Shown: positions 19,995 to 28,567 of the stretch, piece by piece
Numbering within the stretch: position 1 is the stretch's first letter
Layout: each line of letters opens with the position of its first letter
Assembly: GCA_947455195.1 (NCBI GenBank)
Contig: CANGMI010000001.1
Span: 496,001-560,000, forward strand
Reading direction: 5' to 3'
DNA from: Pseudomonadota bacterium
Lineage (GTDB): Bacteria > Pseudomonadota > Gammaproteobacteria > Burkholderiales > SG8-39
DNA length: 64,000 nucleotides
Program-made: the position numbers and the translations under genes
The notes under the pieces: generated by a model
Told to the model about the DNA's origin: nothing
Seen by the model: only the letters and a program-made list of their open reading frames with translations
Database searches by the model: none

Positions 19995-21571
19995 CCGGGC
20001 AATGCCTCCCTGGGCCAGAACAGGCGAAACGTGGACGCCCGCTCCTCAGCGCAGTATCGCAGAGTGGCGCCGTTGGCCTCGGCCAGCTCGCGCGCGATGT
20101 ACAGGCCAAGCCCGGTGCCACGACTGAAAGTCGTGAAGAAAGGCTCGAAAATCTGTGCACGTACCGCCGGATCGATGCCCTTGCCAGCGTCGATCACATC
20201 GATGGCGACCCCACCGTCGGCGCTGCGCACCCGCACACACACGCTGGCCAGCCCCCCGCCACCGTGGCGCCAGGCGTTGTGCAGGAGGTTCCAGAGGATC
20301 TGGTTGAGATGTACCGGATCGCAGCGGATCGCAGGCACGGCATCGACCTCGGACACCAGGGCGCCCGCAGGCAACTGTTCGGCGTGCATGAACTCGCCGG
20401 CAAAGGTCGCGAGCCAGGCCGGGAGGGCGATGCGCTCGGGCGTCGTTCGGTCGCGCCGCCCCAACTGCATCACGTCGGACACCATCCGGTCGAGACGCTG
20501 GATGTTGGTTCGGGCAATCTGCAGCAGGCGAGCACGTGCACCCGCATCGATTTCCTCATCAAGGAGGTCTGTCGCATGCAGAATCGCCGAGAGCGGGTTA
20601 CGGATTTCGTGCGCGAGGTTGGCAGTGAGGCGTCCGAGTGCAACGAGTTTCTGCTGACGACCCTGCTCCTCCAGTCGGGATACATCCTCGAGCAACGCCA
20701 GCACACGCTCCCGAGGCGCGGCACCACCTGCGATGAAGCGAGGCCGCACGCGCTGCTGGCCGAGGAGAATTTCGGTACTCCCCGCCGCCGTGCCGGGGCG
20801 ATCGCGCCAGCGGGCAAGACAGGCCGCGAGCGCCCCTGAAATGCTCGCCAGCGGCGTACCCGGCTTCATCGCGACACCGGCGGCCGCCTCGGCCGCACGG
20901 TTCACCAGTACGACCCGCCCGACCTCATCGAGCACGATGACCCCATCGGGCATGTCCTGGATGACGAGTTCGTTCAGCCGCAACTGGCTCTCGAGTTCAC
21001 GCCCGCGGCGAATGGCCTCGCGTTCGCTGCGGATCACCTTTTCCGCGAGACGATTGACGATGATGCCGATCGCGAAATACCCGGTCGAGAGGAGCCCGGG
21101 TTGTACGAGCAGGCTGCTGGGCTGATCGGCCGTGAAGATCGCATTGGCCTGACTCACCAGCAAACCGATGGATGCGCTGGCCGCATGAAACAGCGTCATG
21201 GTGCGATCCGACAGGATCGCCGCACCCGCAATCGAGAAGAGCAGCAGCACCGCCATGCCGGTGCGAAACCCGCCACTCGCATCCATCATCACGATGATGG
21301 CAACGACATCGATCAGCACACCCAGCGTGAGGAGCGTGCTGCCGAACGCCGCCAGCCGGGCACACAGCACGAGGAGCACGATGGCCGTCAGCAGGTAAGA
21401 CACTGCGGTGACCCCGAACGCCACCGGGGCGATGGACCCGAAGCCCACCGAATCGGCTCCGCCGGCGAGGAGCAGTACCACAAGCACTGCGGCGACGAAG
21501 ACGCGGTAGAGCGCCAGAAAGGACAGCGAGTTGCCGTAGGACAACTCGCCGGGCAACACCGAATCGGTCAC
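19991..21571 (-). CDS. pilS: Sensor histidine kinase PilS
   Basis: A 526-residue membrane kinase. About six hydrophobic helices fill residues 15-175, followed by a PAS-like region (LNELVIQDMPDGVIVLDEVGRVVLVN), the H-box LAHEIRNPLSAI, and the ATPase motifs N (WNLLHNAWRH), G1 (DAGKGIDP) and G2 (GTGLGLYIA). It would phosphorylate PilR. I chose GTG at 21571, which overlaps the upstream gene by GTGA; a TTG at 21613 would give 14 more residues and a longer overlap. The six-helix sensor is the arrangement found in PilS that detects pilin in the membrane. Confidence 0.88.
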   Translation of the reverse strand: MTDSVLPGELSYGNSLSFLALYRVFVAAVLVVLLLAGGADSVGFGSIAPVAFGVTAVSYLLTAIVLLVLCARLAAFGSTLLTLGVLIDVVAIIVMMDASGGFRTGMAVLLLFSIAGAAILSDRTMTLFHAASASIGLLVSQANAIFTADQPSSLLVQPGLLSTGYFAIGIIVNRLAEKVIRSEREAIRRGRELESQLRLNELVIQDMPDGVIVLDEVGRVVLVNRAAEAAAGVAMKPGTPLASISGALAACLARWRDRPGTAAGSTEILLGQQRVRPRFIAGGAAPRERVLALLEDVSRLEEQGRQQKLVALGRLTANLAHEIRNPLSAILHATDLLDEEIDAGARARLLQIARTNIQRLDRMVSDVMQLGRRDRTTPERIALPAWLATFAGEFMHAEQLPAGALVSEVDAVPAIRCDPVHLNQILWNLLHNAWRHGGGGLASVCVRVRSADGGVAIDVIDAGKGIDPAVRAQIFEPFFTTFSRGTGLGLYIARELAEANGATLRYCAEERASTFRLFWPREALPG

Positions 21572-21846
21572 GGCCGCGATGGCCGACCTCGTCGCAGGTG
21601 ATCGGGGCTGCAATAGGCATGCGCCCCATCGGTCAGCGCTTCGCCCGCCGGCACGTGCAGGCCACAGACGGCACAGGGCACCATCGCCTCGACAAGCGCC
21701 GTATCGCGGGTGCGCTCATCGGCCTCGCCACCCATGTCCGAGCGGCCACCATCGCCCCGCGGCGGCACCTGACGCGAGCGATGCCGCTTCTTCCAGAGCG
21801 TCCAGCCGAGGAAGAGCACGACCAGAACGAGCAGCGCCTTGGTCAC
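21568..21846 (-). CDS. Small membrane-anchored cysteine protein (PP0621 family)
   Basis: A 92-residue protein with one N-terminal membrane helix (KALLVLVVLFLGWTLW), a basic stretch (KKRHRSR), a flexible linker and a C-terminal module CAVCGLHVP...AYCSPDH that looks like a small treble-clef-type metal-binding site (CxxC...C). It matches a small conserved family seen next to pilS in other beta- and gammaproteobacteria; its function is unknown. The start is GTG. The 157 bp upstream, to coxS, hold nothing I recognise. Confidence 0.7.
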   Translation of the reverse strand: MTKALLVLVVLFLGWTLWKKRHRSRQVPPRGDGGRSDMGGEADERTRDTALVEAMVPCAVCGLHVPAGEALTDGAHAYCSPDHLRRGRPSRP

Positions 21847-22003
21847 GGCAGCGTACCCCGGGAACAGGGCCCATCCAGACCCGGGCGCAACCTGCCAGGC
21901 GCATCAGCCGCCACCGCTGCGCGCCTCGACCGGCGCTGCCGTTGCACCGGCACGACTCGATCGATCGAGCCCACCAGCGCAGACACGATCGCGGTACGAC
22001 GAC

Positions 22004-22486
22004 TCAGGCGCGCAGCGCCGAGGCAGCCTGCTTGACCGCCTTGACGATATTGACGTAACCGGTACAGCGGCACAGATTGCCCTCGAGTCCATGGATGATC
22101 TGCTGCTCATCGGGGTCGGGCGTGTCCTTGAGCAGGCCGGTGACCGCCATGATCATGCCCGGGGTGCAGAAGCCGCATTGGAGAGCATGGCACTCGGAGA
22201 AAGCCTGCTGCACCGGATGCAGGGTGGCACCGCTCGGATCATGCGAGGGAGCGAGCCCTTCGATCGTCATGACATCACTGCCCGCCGCCTGAACGGCCAG
22301 CACCGTGCAGGACTTGACGACGCGGCCATCCAGATGGACCGTGCAGGCGCCGCACTGGCTGGTATCGCACCCGATATGGGTACCCGTGAGGCCGAGATTC
22401 TCGCGCAGCACCGATGAGAGGAGCGTACGGTCTTCGACATCGACGCTGACGGCCTTGCCGTTGACGGTGAGGGAAACCTGACTCAT
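22004..22486 (-). CDS. coxS: Molybdenum hydroxylase 2Fe-2S subunit (CoxS-like)
   Basis: A 160-residue iron-sulphur subunit. The N-terminal plant-type 2Fe-2S domain has C40, C45, C48 and C60; the C-terminal helical 2Fe-2S domain has C104, C107, C139 and C141 (CGFC...CRC). It passes electrons from the Mo centre to FAD. The ATG at 22486 lies 2 bp after the CoxM stop and has AAGGGG upstream. It is the last of three genes coxL-coxM-coxS. The large subunit indicates a form II enzyme, so CO need not be the substrate. Confidence 0.93.
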   Translation of the reverse strand: MSQVSLTVNGKAVSVDVEDRTLLSSVLRENLGLTGTHIGCDTSQCGACTVHLDGRVVKSCTVLAVQAAGSDVMTIEGLAPSHDPSGATLHPVQQAFSECHALQCGFCTPGMIMAVTGLLKDTPDPDEQQIIHGLEGNLCRCTGYVNIVKAVKQAASALRA

Positions 22487-22488
22487 CT

Positions 22489-23301
22489 TCACTGCCCCTT
22501 GCTGGATGTCTGGAGGGTCTCGAGGGCGCGCAGCGCCATCACTCGAACAAGATTGGCCCGATAGGCAGCGGGCGCATGGATGTCTGCATTCAGATCGGTG
22601 GCATCGACCTCGAGACCGGCAATGGCCGCCGGGCTGAAACTGGCCTGCAAGGCCGCCTCGGCATCGGTCCACCGGAACACGCCAGGACCGGCGCCAGTAA
22701 CCGCCACGCGAACGACGCCACCGGTCACTGCGATGAAGACACCGGTCATGGCGTAGCCCGATGCCGGATGCGGGAACTTGGCGTAGGCCGCGCGCTCGGG
22801 GAGCGGGAAACTGATGCGGGTGATGAGTTCGCCGGGCTCGAGGGCCGTGGCAAACATCCCCTGAAAGAAGTCGTCAGCGGCGATGCTGCGCCGATCGGTA
22901 TGCACGGTGGCCGCGAGCCCGAGTACGGCAGAGGGGTAATCGGCAGCCGGGTCATTGTTGGCAACGGAACCACCCATCGTCCCGCGATTGCGTACCTGCG
23001 GGTCGCCGATGCCGGCGGCGAGCGCCGCCAGAGCGGGCAGGGACTCACGCACGACTGTCGAGGTAGCCACCTCGACGTGGCGAGTGGCAGCCCCGATCTC
23101 GAGCCGACCCTCCACCAGGGCAATGCCCTTCAAGGCAGCCAGCCCGGTGAGATCGACCAGATGTGACGGTTGCGACAGGCGCTGCTTCAAGGTCGGGATG
23201 AGCGTCATGCCGCCCGAGAGCGGCTTGGCGCCTTCGTGACGGGTGAGCAGGTCTGACGCCTCGGGCAGTGACCCGGGTTTGATGTAAGTGAATTCGTACA
23301 T
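22489..23301 (-). CDS. coxM: Molybdenum hydroxylase FAD subunit (CoxM-like)
   Basis: A 270-residue FAD-binding subunit with the PCMH-type motifs of the family: [11 protein letters not shown] near residue 26-36 and [16 protein letters not shown] (about 108-123), plus a C-terminal CO-dehydrogenase flavoprotein domain ([11 protein letters not shown]). It transfers electrons from the 2Fe-2S centres to an acceptor such as quinone. It lies 97 bp after the coxL stop and 2 bp before coxS. Confidence 0.93.
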   Translation of the reverse strand: MYEFTYIKPGSLPEASDLLTRHEGAKPLSGGMTLIPTLKQRLSQPSHLVDLTGLAALKGIALVEGRLEIGAATRHVEVATSTVVRESLPALAALAAGIGDPQVRNRGTMGGSVANNDPAADYPSAVLGLAATVHTDRRSIAADDFFQGMFATALEPGELITRISFPLPERAAYAKFPHPASGYAMTGVFIAVTGGVVRVAVTGAGPGVFRWTDAEAALQASFSPAAIAGLEVDATDLNADIHAPAAYRANLVRVMALRALETLQTSSKGQ

Positions 23302-23398
23302 GGCGTGTCGGGTTGCTTGATCGGCTGGTGGAAGGGGTTTCAGACGTTCGGTTCAGGCGTTCGGTTCAGGCGAGCAGGTACGGTCTCTGGCGACAGCA

Positions 23399-25729
23399 TC
23401 AGGCGTGGGCAAAACGCCGGCCATCGCCCGCACGTGCGGCGCCGACCGCCCCCCAGACCCGTGCCGGTGTCGCCGGCATGTCGAAGTGGGTAACGCCCAC
23501 CGGTCGCAAGGCCGCCAGTATGGCATTCATCAGCGCGGGCAGCGAGCCTGTCACGCCGGCCTCGCCGACACCCTTCACGCCCAGCAGGTTGGTCGGGGTG
23601 GGAACCGGGTGGTCGGCGATCGTCAGGCCGTGCACGTTGACCGCCTTGGGCATCGCGTAGTCCATGAAGCTGCCCGTGAGAAACTGACCGGTCTCGAGAT
23701 CGTAGATGGCATGCTCGCCCAGCACCTGTCCGGCGCCCTGGACGATGGCACCATGCATCTGGCCGGCCACGATGGTGGGGTTGAGCAGATTGCCGGCGTC
23801 GTCCACCGCCGTGTAACGCTCGATCGAGACCACACCGGTGGCCGGGTCGATCTCCACCTCGGCAACGTGACACCCGTTGGGGAAGGTCGACCCCGTGCGT
23901 GCGCTCGAGCGCGTGTCGAAGACACGCTCGGGACCCGCCGCGTGGCGCTCGATGAGGGCATCCAGGCTCACCGAACGGTCAGTCCCCGCAATCCGGAAGA
24001 CACCGTTGTCGAACTCGATGTCGGCACTGGCGGCCTCGAGTGCGCGGGCAGCCAGTTCTCGACCCTTGGCGATGATGTCATCGGCCAGTACGCGCAGCGC
24101 CGAACCCACCCCGTGCATCGTGCGCGAGCCCCCGGTGGGGTTGCCCGCCAGACGAACGCCCGGGTCACCGTTGCGCAGCCGAAAGCGCTCGCGCGGCAAT
24201 CCGAGCACGGAAGCGAGCAGTTCGGCATACGCCGTCTCGTGGCTCTGACCGTGCGAATGCGAGACCGCATGGATGGTGATCTCGCCATGATCGCCGAAGC
24301 GGGCCTCCACCTCGTCGGGCGAAGCCCCGCCACCGGTCGATTCGATGAAGGTGGCGATGCCGATGCCGCGCAGCATGCCGCGCGCGCCGGCCTCGGCGCG
24401 TCGCGCCGAAAACCCGTTCCAGTCCGACAGACCGAGCGCCTTGTCGAGAACGGCCGGGAAGTCACCGCTGTCGTAGCCCAGGCCGTTGACCGTCTTCCAG
24501 GGCATCGCAGCCGTCGGAATGAGATTGCGGCGACGCAATTCGACCGGGTCGATGCCCAAGTCGGTGGCTGCCTGATCGACCAGTCGCTCGATCATGTAGG
24601 AGATGACCGGACGACCGGCACCTCGATAGGCCGCCATGGGTACGCTGTTGGTGAGCGCGAGACGCACATTGGCCACGGCCGCTGGCACCCGATAGACCCC
24701 GGCCAGGCAGGCACGGATGCTCAGCACCGCGACAACCGGCCCGGTGGGCGCGATGTAAGCGCCCATGTCATTGAGGAAATTGAAACGGAAGGCCAGAAAA
24801 TGGCCCTCGGCATCGAGCGCGACCTCGCCGCGCGAAGTGACCCCGCGCGCATGCTCATCGGAGAGGAAAACCTCGCTGCGACTGGCCACCCAGCGCACCG
24901 GCGCGCCGGCGAGGCGGGCCGCCAGCATGATGGCCGAGTACTCGGGATAGGCGTTGAACCGCAAGCCAAAGCCGCCGCCGACATCTTCGGCCACGATATG
25001 GACATGCTCATCGGGGACCCCCGTGGTAGCCACCAGCTGCGCCCGCATGCCGGTGGTGCCCTGGGTACACACATGCACGAAGTAGTCGCCGGTACTCGCG
25101 TCGTGGCGGGCGAGGCAGCCCTTGGGCTCCATCGGGCTGCCGACCACGCGCTGGTTGTGCAGATCGAGACTCACGACATGGGCTGCCCCCTCGAACGCCG
25201 CGGCCACCGCCGCCGGGTCACCCGTCTCGAATTCGATGGCCACATTGCCCGGAATGCCCGGATGCAGTTGCGGCGCGCCTGGGGCAACCGCTGCTTCGGC
25301 CGTCATCGCGACCGGCAGATCCTCGTATTCGACGATGATCGCCTCGACCGCATCCTGGGCGGCGATGGCGGTCTCGGCCACCACACAGGCCACGCACTCG
25401 CCGACGAAGCGCACCACGTCACCGGCCAGCACCGGTCGTTCGGGCTTGAGCAGTGCGCTGCCGCCCTTGCCGGGAATCGGCGCTGCACAGGGCAGCGAGC
25501 GGAAACCGGCCGCAGCCGTGTCGGCTGCGGTCAGAACGACGCGTACGCCCGGCATCGCGCGCGCAGCCTCGGTGTTGATCGAGACGATGCGGGCATGCGC
25601 CCGGTCGGCACGCAGGAAGGCCGCATGCAACTGGCCGGGAAAGTTCCAGTCGGAGACATAGCGACCCGCTCCGGTGACGAGGCGGCGGTCTTCGAGTCGA
25701 GAGAAGGTCATGGGGCTCTGGATATCCAT
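23399..25729 (-). CDS. coxL: Molybdenum hydroxylase large subunit, form II CoxL-like
   Basis: A 776-residue molybdopterin-binding subunit. The active-site loop reads AYRGAGR (367-373), the form II signature; true CO dehydrogenase (form I) has AYRCSFR with the Cu-binding cysteine. The catalytic Glu is in GVGEAG near the C-terminus, and the GGGFG cofactor motif is at about 251-255. Form II enzymes hydroxylate diverse substrates, often unknown. The ATG at 25729 is preferred; 25711 is possible. It follows the F420 genes in the same direction, 112 bp after cofD. Confidence 0.92.
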   Translation of the reverse strand: MDIQSPMTFSRLEDRRLVTGAGRYVSDWNFPGQLHAAFLRADRAHARIVSINTEAARAMPGVRVVLTAADTAAAGFRSLPCAAPIPGKGGSALLKPERPVLAGDVVRFVGECVACVVAETAIAAQDAVEAIIVEYEDLPVAMTAEAAVAPGAPQLHPGIPGNVAIEFETGDPAAVAAAFEGAAHVVSLDLHNQRVVGSPMEPKGCLARHDASTGDYFVHVCTQGTTGMRAQLVATTGVPDEHVHIVAEDVGGGFGLRFNAYPEYSAIMLAARLAGAPVRWVASRSEVFLSDEHARGVTSRGEVALDAEGHFLAFRFNFLNDMGAYIAPTGPVVAVLSIRACLAGVYRVPAAVANVRLALTNSVPMAAYRGAGRPVISYMIERLVDQAATDLGIDPVELRRRNLIPTAAMPWKTVNGLGYDSGDFPAVLDKALGLSDWNGFSARRAEAGARGMLRGIGIATFIESTGGGASPDEVEARFGDHGEITIHAVSHSHGQSHETAYAELLASVLGLPRERFRLRNGDPGVRLAGNPTGGSRTMHGVGSALRVLADDIIAKGRELAARALEAASADIEFDNGVFRIAGTDRSVSLDALIERHAAGPERVFDTRSSARTGSTFPNGCHVAEVEIDPATGVVSIERYTAVDDAGNLLNPTIVAGQMHGAIVQGAGQVLGEHAIYDLETGQFLTGSFMDYAMPKAVNVHGLTIADHPVPTPTNLLGVKGVGEAGVTGSLPALMNAILAALRPVGVTHFDMPATPARVWGAVGAARAGDGRRFAHA

Positions 25730-25841
25730 ACGGTGAAAGGCCCGCGACCGAGGTCGCGAAGGCTTCGATGATAACGGATGCCCACACCGCGGGCGCCACC
25801 CGGCCGCACTCCCCGGCGCAATGTCGCCGCCCCCGGCCCCA

Positions 25842-26819
25842 TCACGGCCTCGGGTCGAAAGCCCTCCGCGCCGCGATCGAACCGGCAAAGTCGAGCACCT
25901 CGGCCGCCAGACGGGCACGGTCGGCCTCATCGCGCATCAGCGCGTCGGTGATGAAGACCGCCTGGCCACGCGATCGCAGGGCGGGGGCCAGTGCAGCATC
26001 GGCGGCATCGATGACCCAGCCATCGACCCGATTGCCGTAGAAGTCGGCAACCCCCAGCACGCTCACCGCCAGCCCGAGATCGGCCATGATGCGCGCGGCC
26101 GGCCCTTTCACGGCAGCGCCAGCAATGATCGGCGAGACCGCCACCACGGGCGGTCGCACCGCCTGCTTCAGCCAGGCATCGAGACACGGCATCGCGAGCA
26201 TCGGCCCGATGCTGAGCCAGGGATTGGACGGGCACACGATGACCGCCGCGAGCGCGCTGTCGGCCATGCAATCGGCGAGCAGGGCGGAGGGCTGCGCCGC
26301 CTGCGCGCCCTCATACCGTATGGCCTGCACCGACGGCTCGCAGCGCAGGCGAACGAAGTAGTCCTGAAAAGCCAGTTCGCCCGCCGCCGTGGCGATGCGG
26401 GTGCGCACCGGGTGGCTGCTCATGGGCGCGACCGCCACCGACACCCCCATGCGAGCCGCGAGAAGCACGGTCACCGCCTCGAGCGTCTGCCCCCTGCGCA
26501 GGCACTCGCCGCGCAGCACGTGCAGGGCAAGATCGCGATCACCCAGGTTGAACCAGTCATCGCCCCCGAGTTCACGCAGCGTCTGCATGAAGTGCCAGGT
26601 CTCTTCGGCGCGGCCCCAGCCACGCGCCCGATCGGCCAGACCGGCGAGCGTGTACACCACGGTATCGATGTCGGGCGATATCGCGAGACCGAGATGTTCG
26701 AAATCGTCACCGGTGTTGACCACCACGGCGAGGCGCTCGGCAGGCAACCGATGGGCGAGGCCGTGCGCCAGGCGCGCGCCGCCAACCCCGCCTGCCAGCG
26801 CAAGGATGCGCCCGTTCAT
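25842..26819 (-). CDS. cofD: 2-phospho-L-lactate transferase CofD
   Basis: A 325-residue enzyme that joins the activated phospho-acid (LPPG or an analogue) to the deazaflavin Fo, forming F420-0 (or dehydro/3PG-F420-0). The N-terminal GGVGGARLAHGL motif (about 9-20), VVNTGDDFEHLGL (about 33-45) and the ISPDIDTVVYTLAG block are diagnostic of CofD/FbiA. The start overlaps cofE by ATGA. Which acid is used (lactate, PEP or 3-phosphoglycerate derived) cannot be read from the sequence by eye. Confidence 0.94.
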   Translation of the reverse strand: MNGRILALAGGVGGARLAHGLAHRLPAERLAVVVNTGDDFEHLGLAISPDIDTVVYTLAGLADRARGWGRAEETWHFMQTLRELGGDDWFNLGDRDLALHVLRGECLRRGQTLEAVTVLLAARMGVSVAVAPMSSHPVRTRIATAAGELAFQDYFVRLRCEPSVQAIRYEGAQAAQPSALLADCMADSALAAVIVCPSNPWLSIGPMLAMPCLDAWLKQAVRPPVVAVSPIIAGAAVKGPAARIMADLGLAVSVLGVADFYGNRVDGWVIDAADAALAPALRSRGQAVFITDALMRDEADRARLAAEVLDFAGSIAARRAFDPRP

Positions 26820-27586
26820 CGAAAGAGATCGCTGGCACGCGGGCGCAGCAGGTCGCGCACCGAACCGGTGGCTGTCACACCGACCGCCGCCGAGGGTGGC
26901 AACCCGCGAACATGCACGACCGGGGTACCTTCGGCGCCTTGCCCCATCATGAGCGAAGCGGCCGCGGCCAGTTCGTCGGCGAGCGCCACCTGCGTGATGC
27001 GCAGCGTACGGCCTTCCCGATCGGGCTTTCCGCGCAGGTCGATCAGCGCTTCGAGCCCGCTCACACCGAGCGCGGTCCCCACGACCCCGTTGCGCCACGC
27101 ACGCCCGAAGCTGTCATTCACCAGGACGCCAATCGACGCGCCGGTGCGTGTCTCGATGGCCTCTCGCAAGCGCCGCGCCGACGCATCGGCGTCGGCGGGC
27201 AGCAGCAGCACCCGGTCGCTGCCAGGCACGTTGGACTGATCGATGCCCGCATTGGCCATCACGAAGCCGCGCAGGTCCTCCACCACGAGAACCCCCGGCA
27301 CCGCACGCAGGACCTCACGCGACTGATCGAGCACCACCTGCACGTAGCGCGGGTCCTTGCCGGTGATGCCGGCCAGTTCGAGGGCGCGCGCCGAGGGGAT
27401 GACCTGCGCAAGATCGATCAGGCACCCTTCTGCCTTGGACACCACCTTCTGGGCAACCACGAGTACATCGCCTGGCACAAGCGTCATGCCAAGGCGGCCG
27501 AGCGCCGCCAGGATCAGGGTGGCAAGGTCATCGCCCGGTACGACTTCGGGCATGCCTTCGAGAGCGGTGAGAGCGAGGCGTGGCAT
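26816..27586 (-). CDS. cofE: Coenzyme F420-0:L-glutamate ligase CofE
   Basis: A 256-residue single-domain ligase that adds glutamates to F420-0 using GTP. Motifs include VVAQKVVSKAEG (about 43-54), MANAGIDQSNV (about 109-119) with the metal-binding Asp, and NDSFGRAWRNGVVGTALGVSG (about 156-176). It lacks the nitroreductase-like C-terminal domain found in actinobacterial FbiB, so it resembles the archaeal and proteobacterial form. It overlaps cofD by 4 bp and lies 38 bp after npdG. Confidence 0.95.
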   Translation of the reverse strand: MPRLALTALEGMPEVVPGDDLATLILAALGRLGMTLVPGDVLVVAQKVVSKAEGCLIDLAQVIPSARALELAGITGKDPRYVQVVLDQSREVLRAVPGVLVVEDLRGFVMANAGIDQSNVPGSDRVLLLPADADASARRLREAIETRTGASIGVLVNDSFGRAWRNGVVGTALGVSGLEALIDLRGKPDREGRTLRITQVALADELAAAASLMMGQGAEGTPVVHVRGLPPSAAVGVTATGSVRDLLRPRASDLFR

Positions 27587-27624
27587 CAGGCAGTCGTGAT
27601 GATTCCGTGGGCGCCGGGCACCGC

Positions 27625-28377
27625 TCAGCGCGAGCGATCGCGAGGCACACCCGTGATGCGGATGCCGGAACCCGGCACCTTGTAGCGCTTGTTGATCGCG
27701 ATGAGGAGCGAAGTCAGGGCTTCGGTACCCACCGAATTTGCCAGCGGGCCGGCATGCCAGGCGGCCAGACCGGCGTCATGCGCCAGGCTCACCACCACCT
27801 CGCGCGCATCGGCGTCATCACCACACACGAGCACATCACACTCGATGCCATGCCCCAGATCACGCAGGTGGGTTGCCGAGATGTTCTGGAAGGCCGACAC
27901 CACGCGCACATCGGGCCCGAGGCGCCGCGCCAGCGCCTCGACGGCCGAACCGCCCTCGGGCAACTGAACCCGATCAACCTTGGGTGGCACGAGCGGCACG
28001 GTGACGTCGACGAGGATGCGACCGGCAAGAAGGTCGGCTACCTCGCCCGCCAGCGTCTGCTGCACGGCCCACGGCACGGCCAGCACGACGATCGAGGCTT
28101 GCGCGACGGCATCCCGATGGGCCAGCCCCTCGATGCGCACGGCCGGCTGATCGGCCAGACCACCGGCCACGCGTGCTGCAATCAGTGCCTCGGCCAACTG
28201 GGCAGCGGCCTGCTCCGCACGGGCTGCATCGCGCGACCCGAGGAGCACACGGTAGCCGGCATGAGCCCAGCGGAAGGCAAGCCCGCCGCCTTCCTTGCCG
28301 GTGCCACCCAGCACGGCAATCACCGGTCGATCGGCCGGCTCGGTGGCGGGAATGGTGGGAAGTGTCGATTCGGACAT
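27625..28377 (-). CDS. npdG: NADPH-dependent F420 reductase
   Basis: A 250-residue Rossmann protein with VLGGTGKEGGGLAFRWAHAGY (about 22-42), the dinucleotide motif of the NpdG/Fno family, then VLAVPW and the conserved VSAFQNISA (about 164-172). It transfers hydride between NADPH and F420, here most likely charging F420H2 for reductive steps. In actinobacteria npdG sits with F420-dependent picrate/dinitrophenol degradation genes. It lies inside the cof cluster, which supports a functional F420 system. Confidence 0.93.
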   Translation of the reverse strand: MSESTLPTIPATEPADRPVIAVLGGTGKEGGGLAFRWAHAGYRVLLGSRDAARAEQAAAQLAEALIAARVAGGLADQPAVRIEGLAHRDAVAQASIVVLAVPWAVQQTLAGEVADLLAGRILVDVTVPLVPPKVDRVQLPEGGSAVEALARRLGPDVRVVSAFQNISATHLRDLGHGIECDVLVCGDDADAREVVVSLAHDAGLAAWHAGPLANSVGTEALTSLLIAINKRYKVPGSGIRITGVPRDRSR

Positions 28378-28533
28378 GCAGGTGACTCCAGCGGTTGAGG
28401 GCGATCTTCCCTGGCGCGGGGCAGGATCGATCGACCATGTTCACACGTGACATTCGGACATGCTGCGTCAGGCAGGGCCGGCTCGACGCGAAACCTTCAG
28501 GCACTGGCCGCGAGCGACGCATCGCTCGAGTCG

Positions 28534-28542
28534 CCCCCCCCC
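28534..28542. repeat. Run of nine C residues between cofGH and npdG
   Basis: A C9 tract in the 190-bp gap separating the cofGH stop codon from the npdG start; on the coding (minus) strand it is G9 and lies about 157 bp before the npdG ATG. The rest of the gap shows no other clear feature. Confidence 0.9.
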
Positions 28543-28567
28543 ACACGGCGTCGGTCTCCCGCCGCCC

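Noticed and set aside
23399-25729. True aerobic CO dehydrogenase
   Set aside because: The active-site loop is AYRGAGR, not AYRCSFR, so it lacks the copper-binding cysteine of form I CO dehydrogenase.
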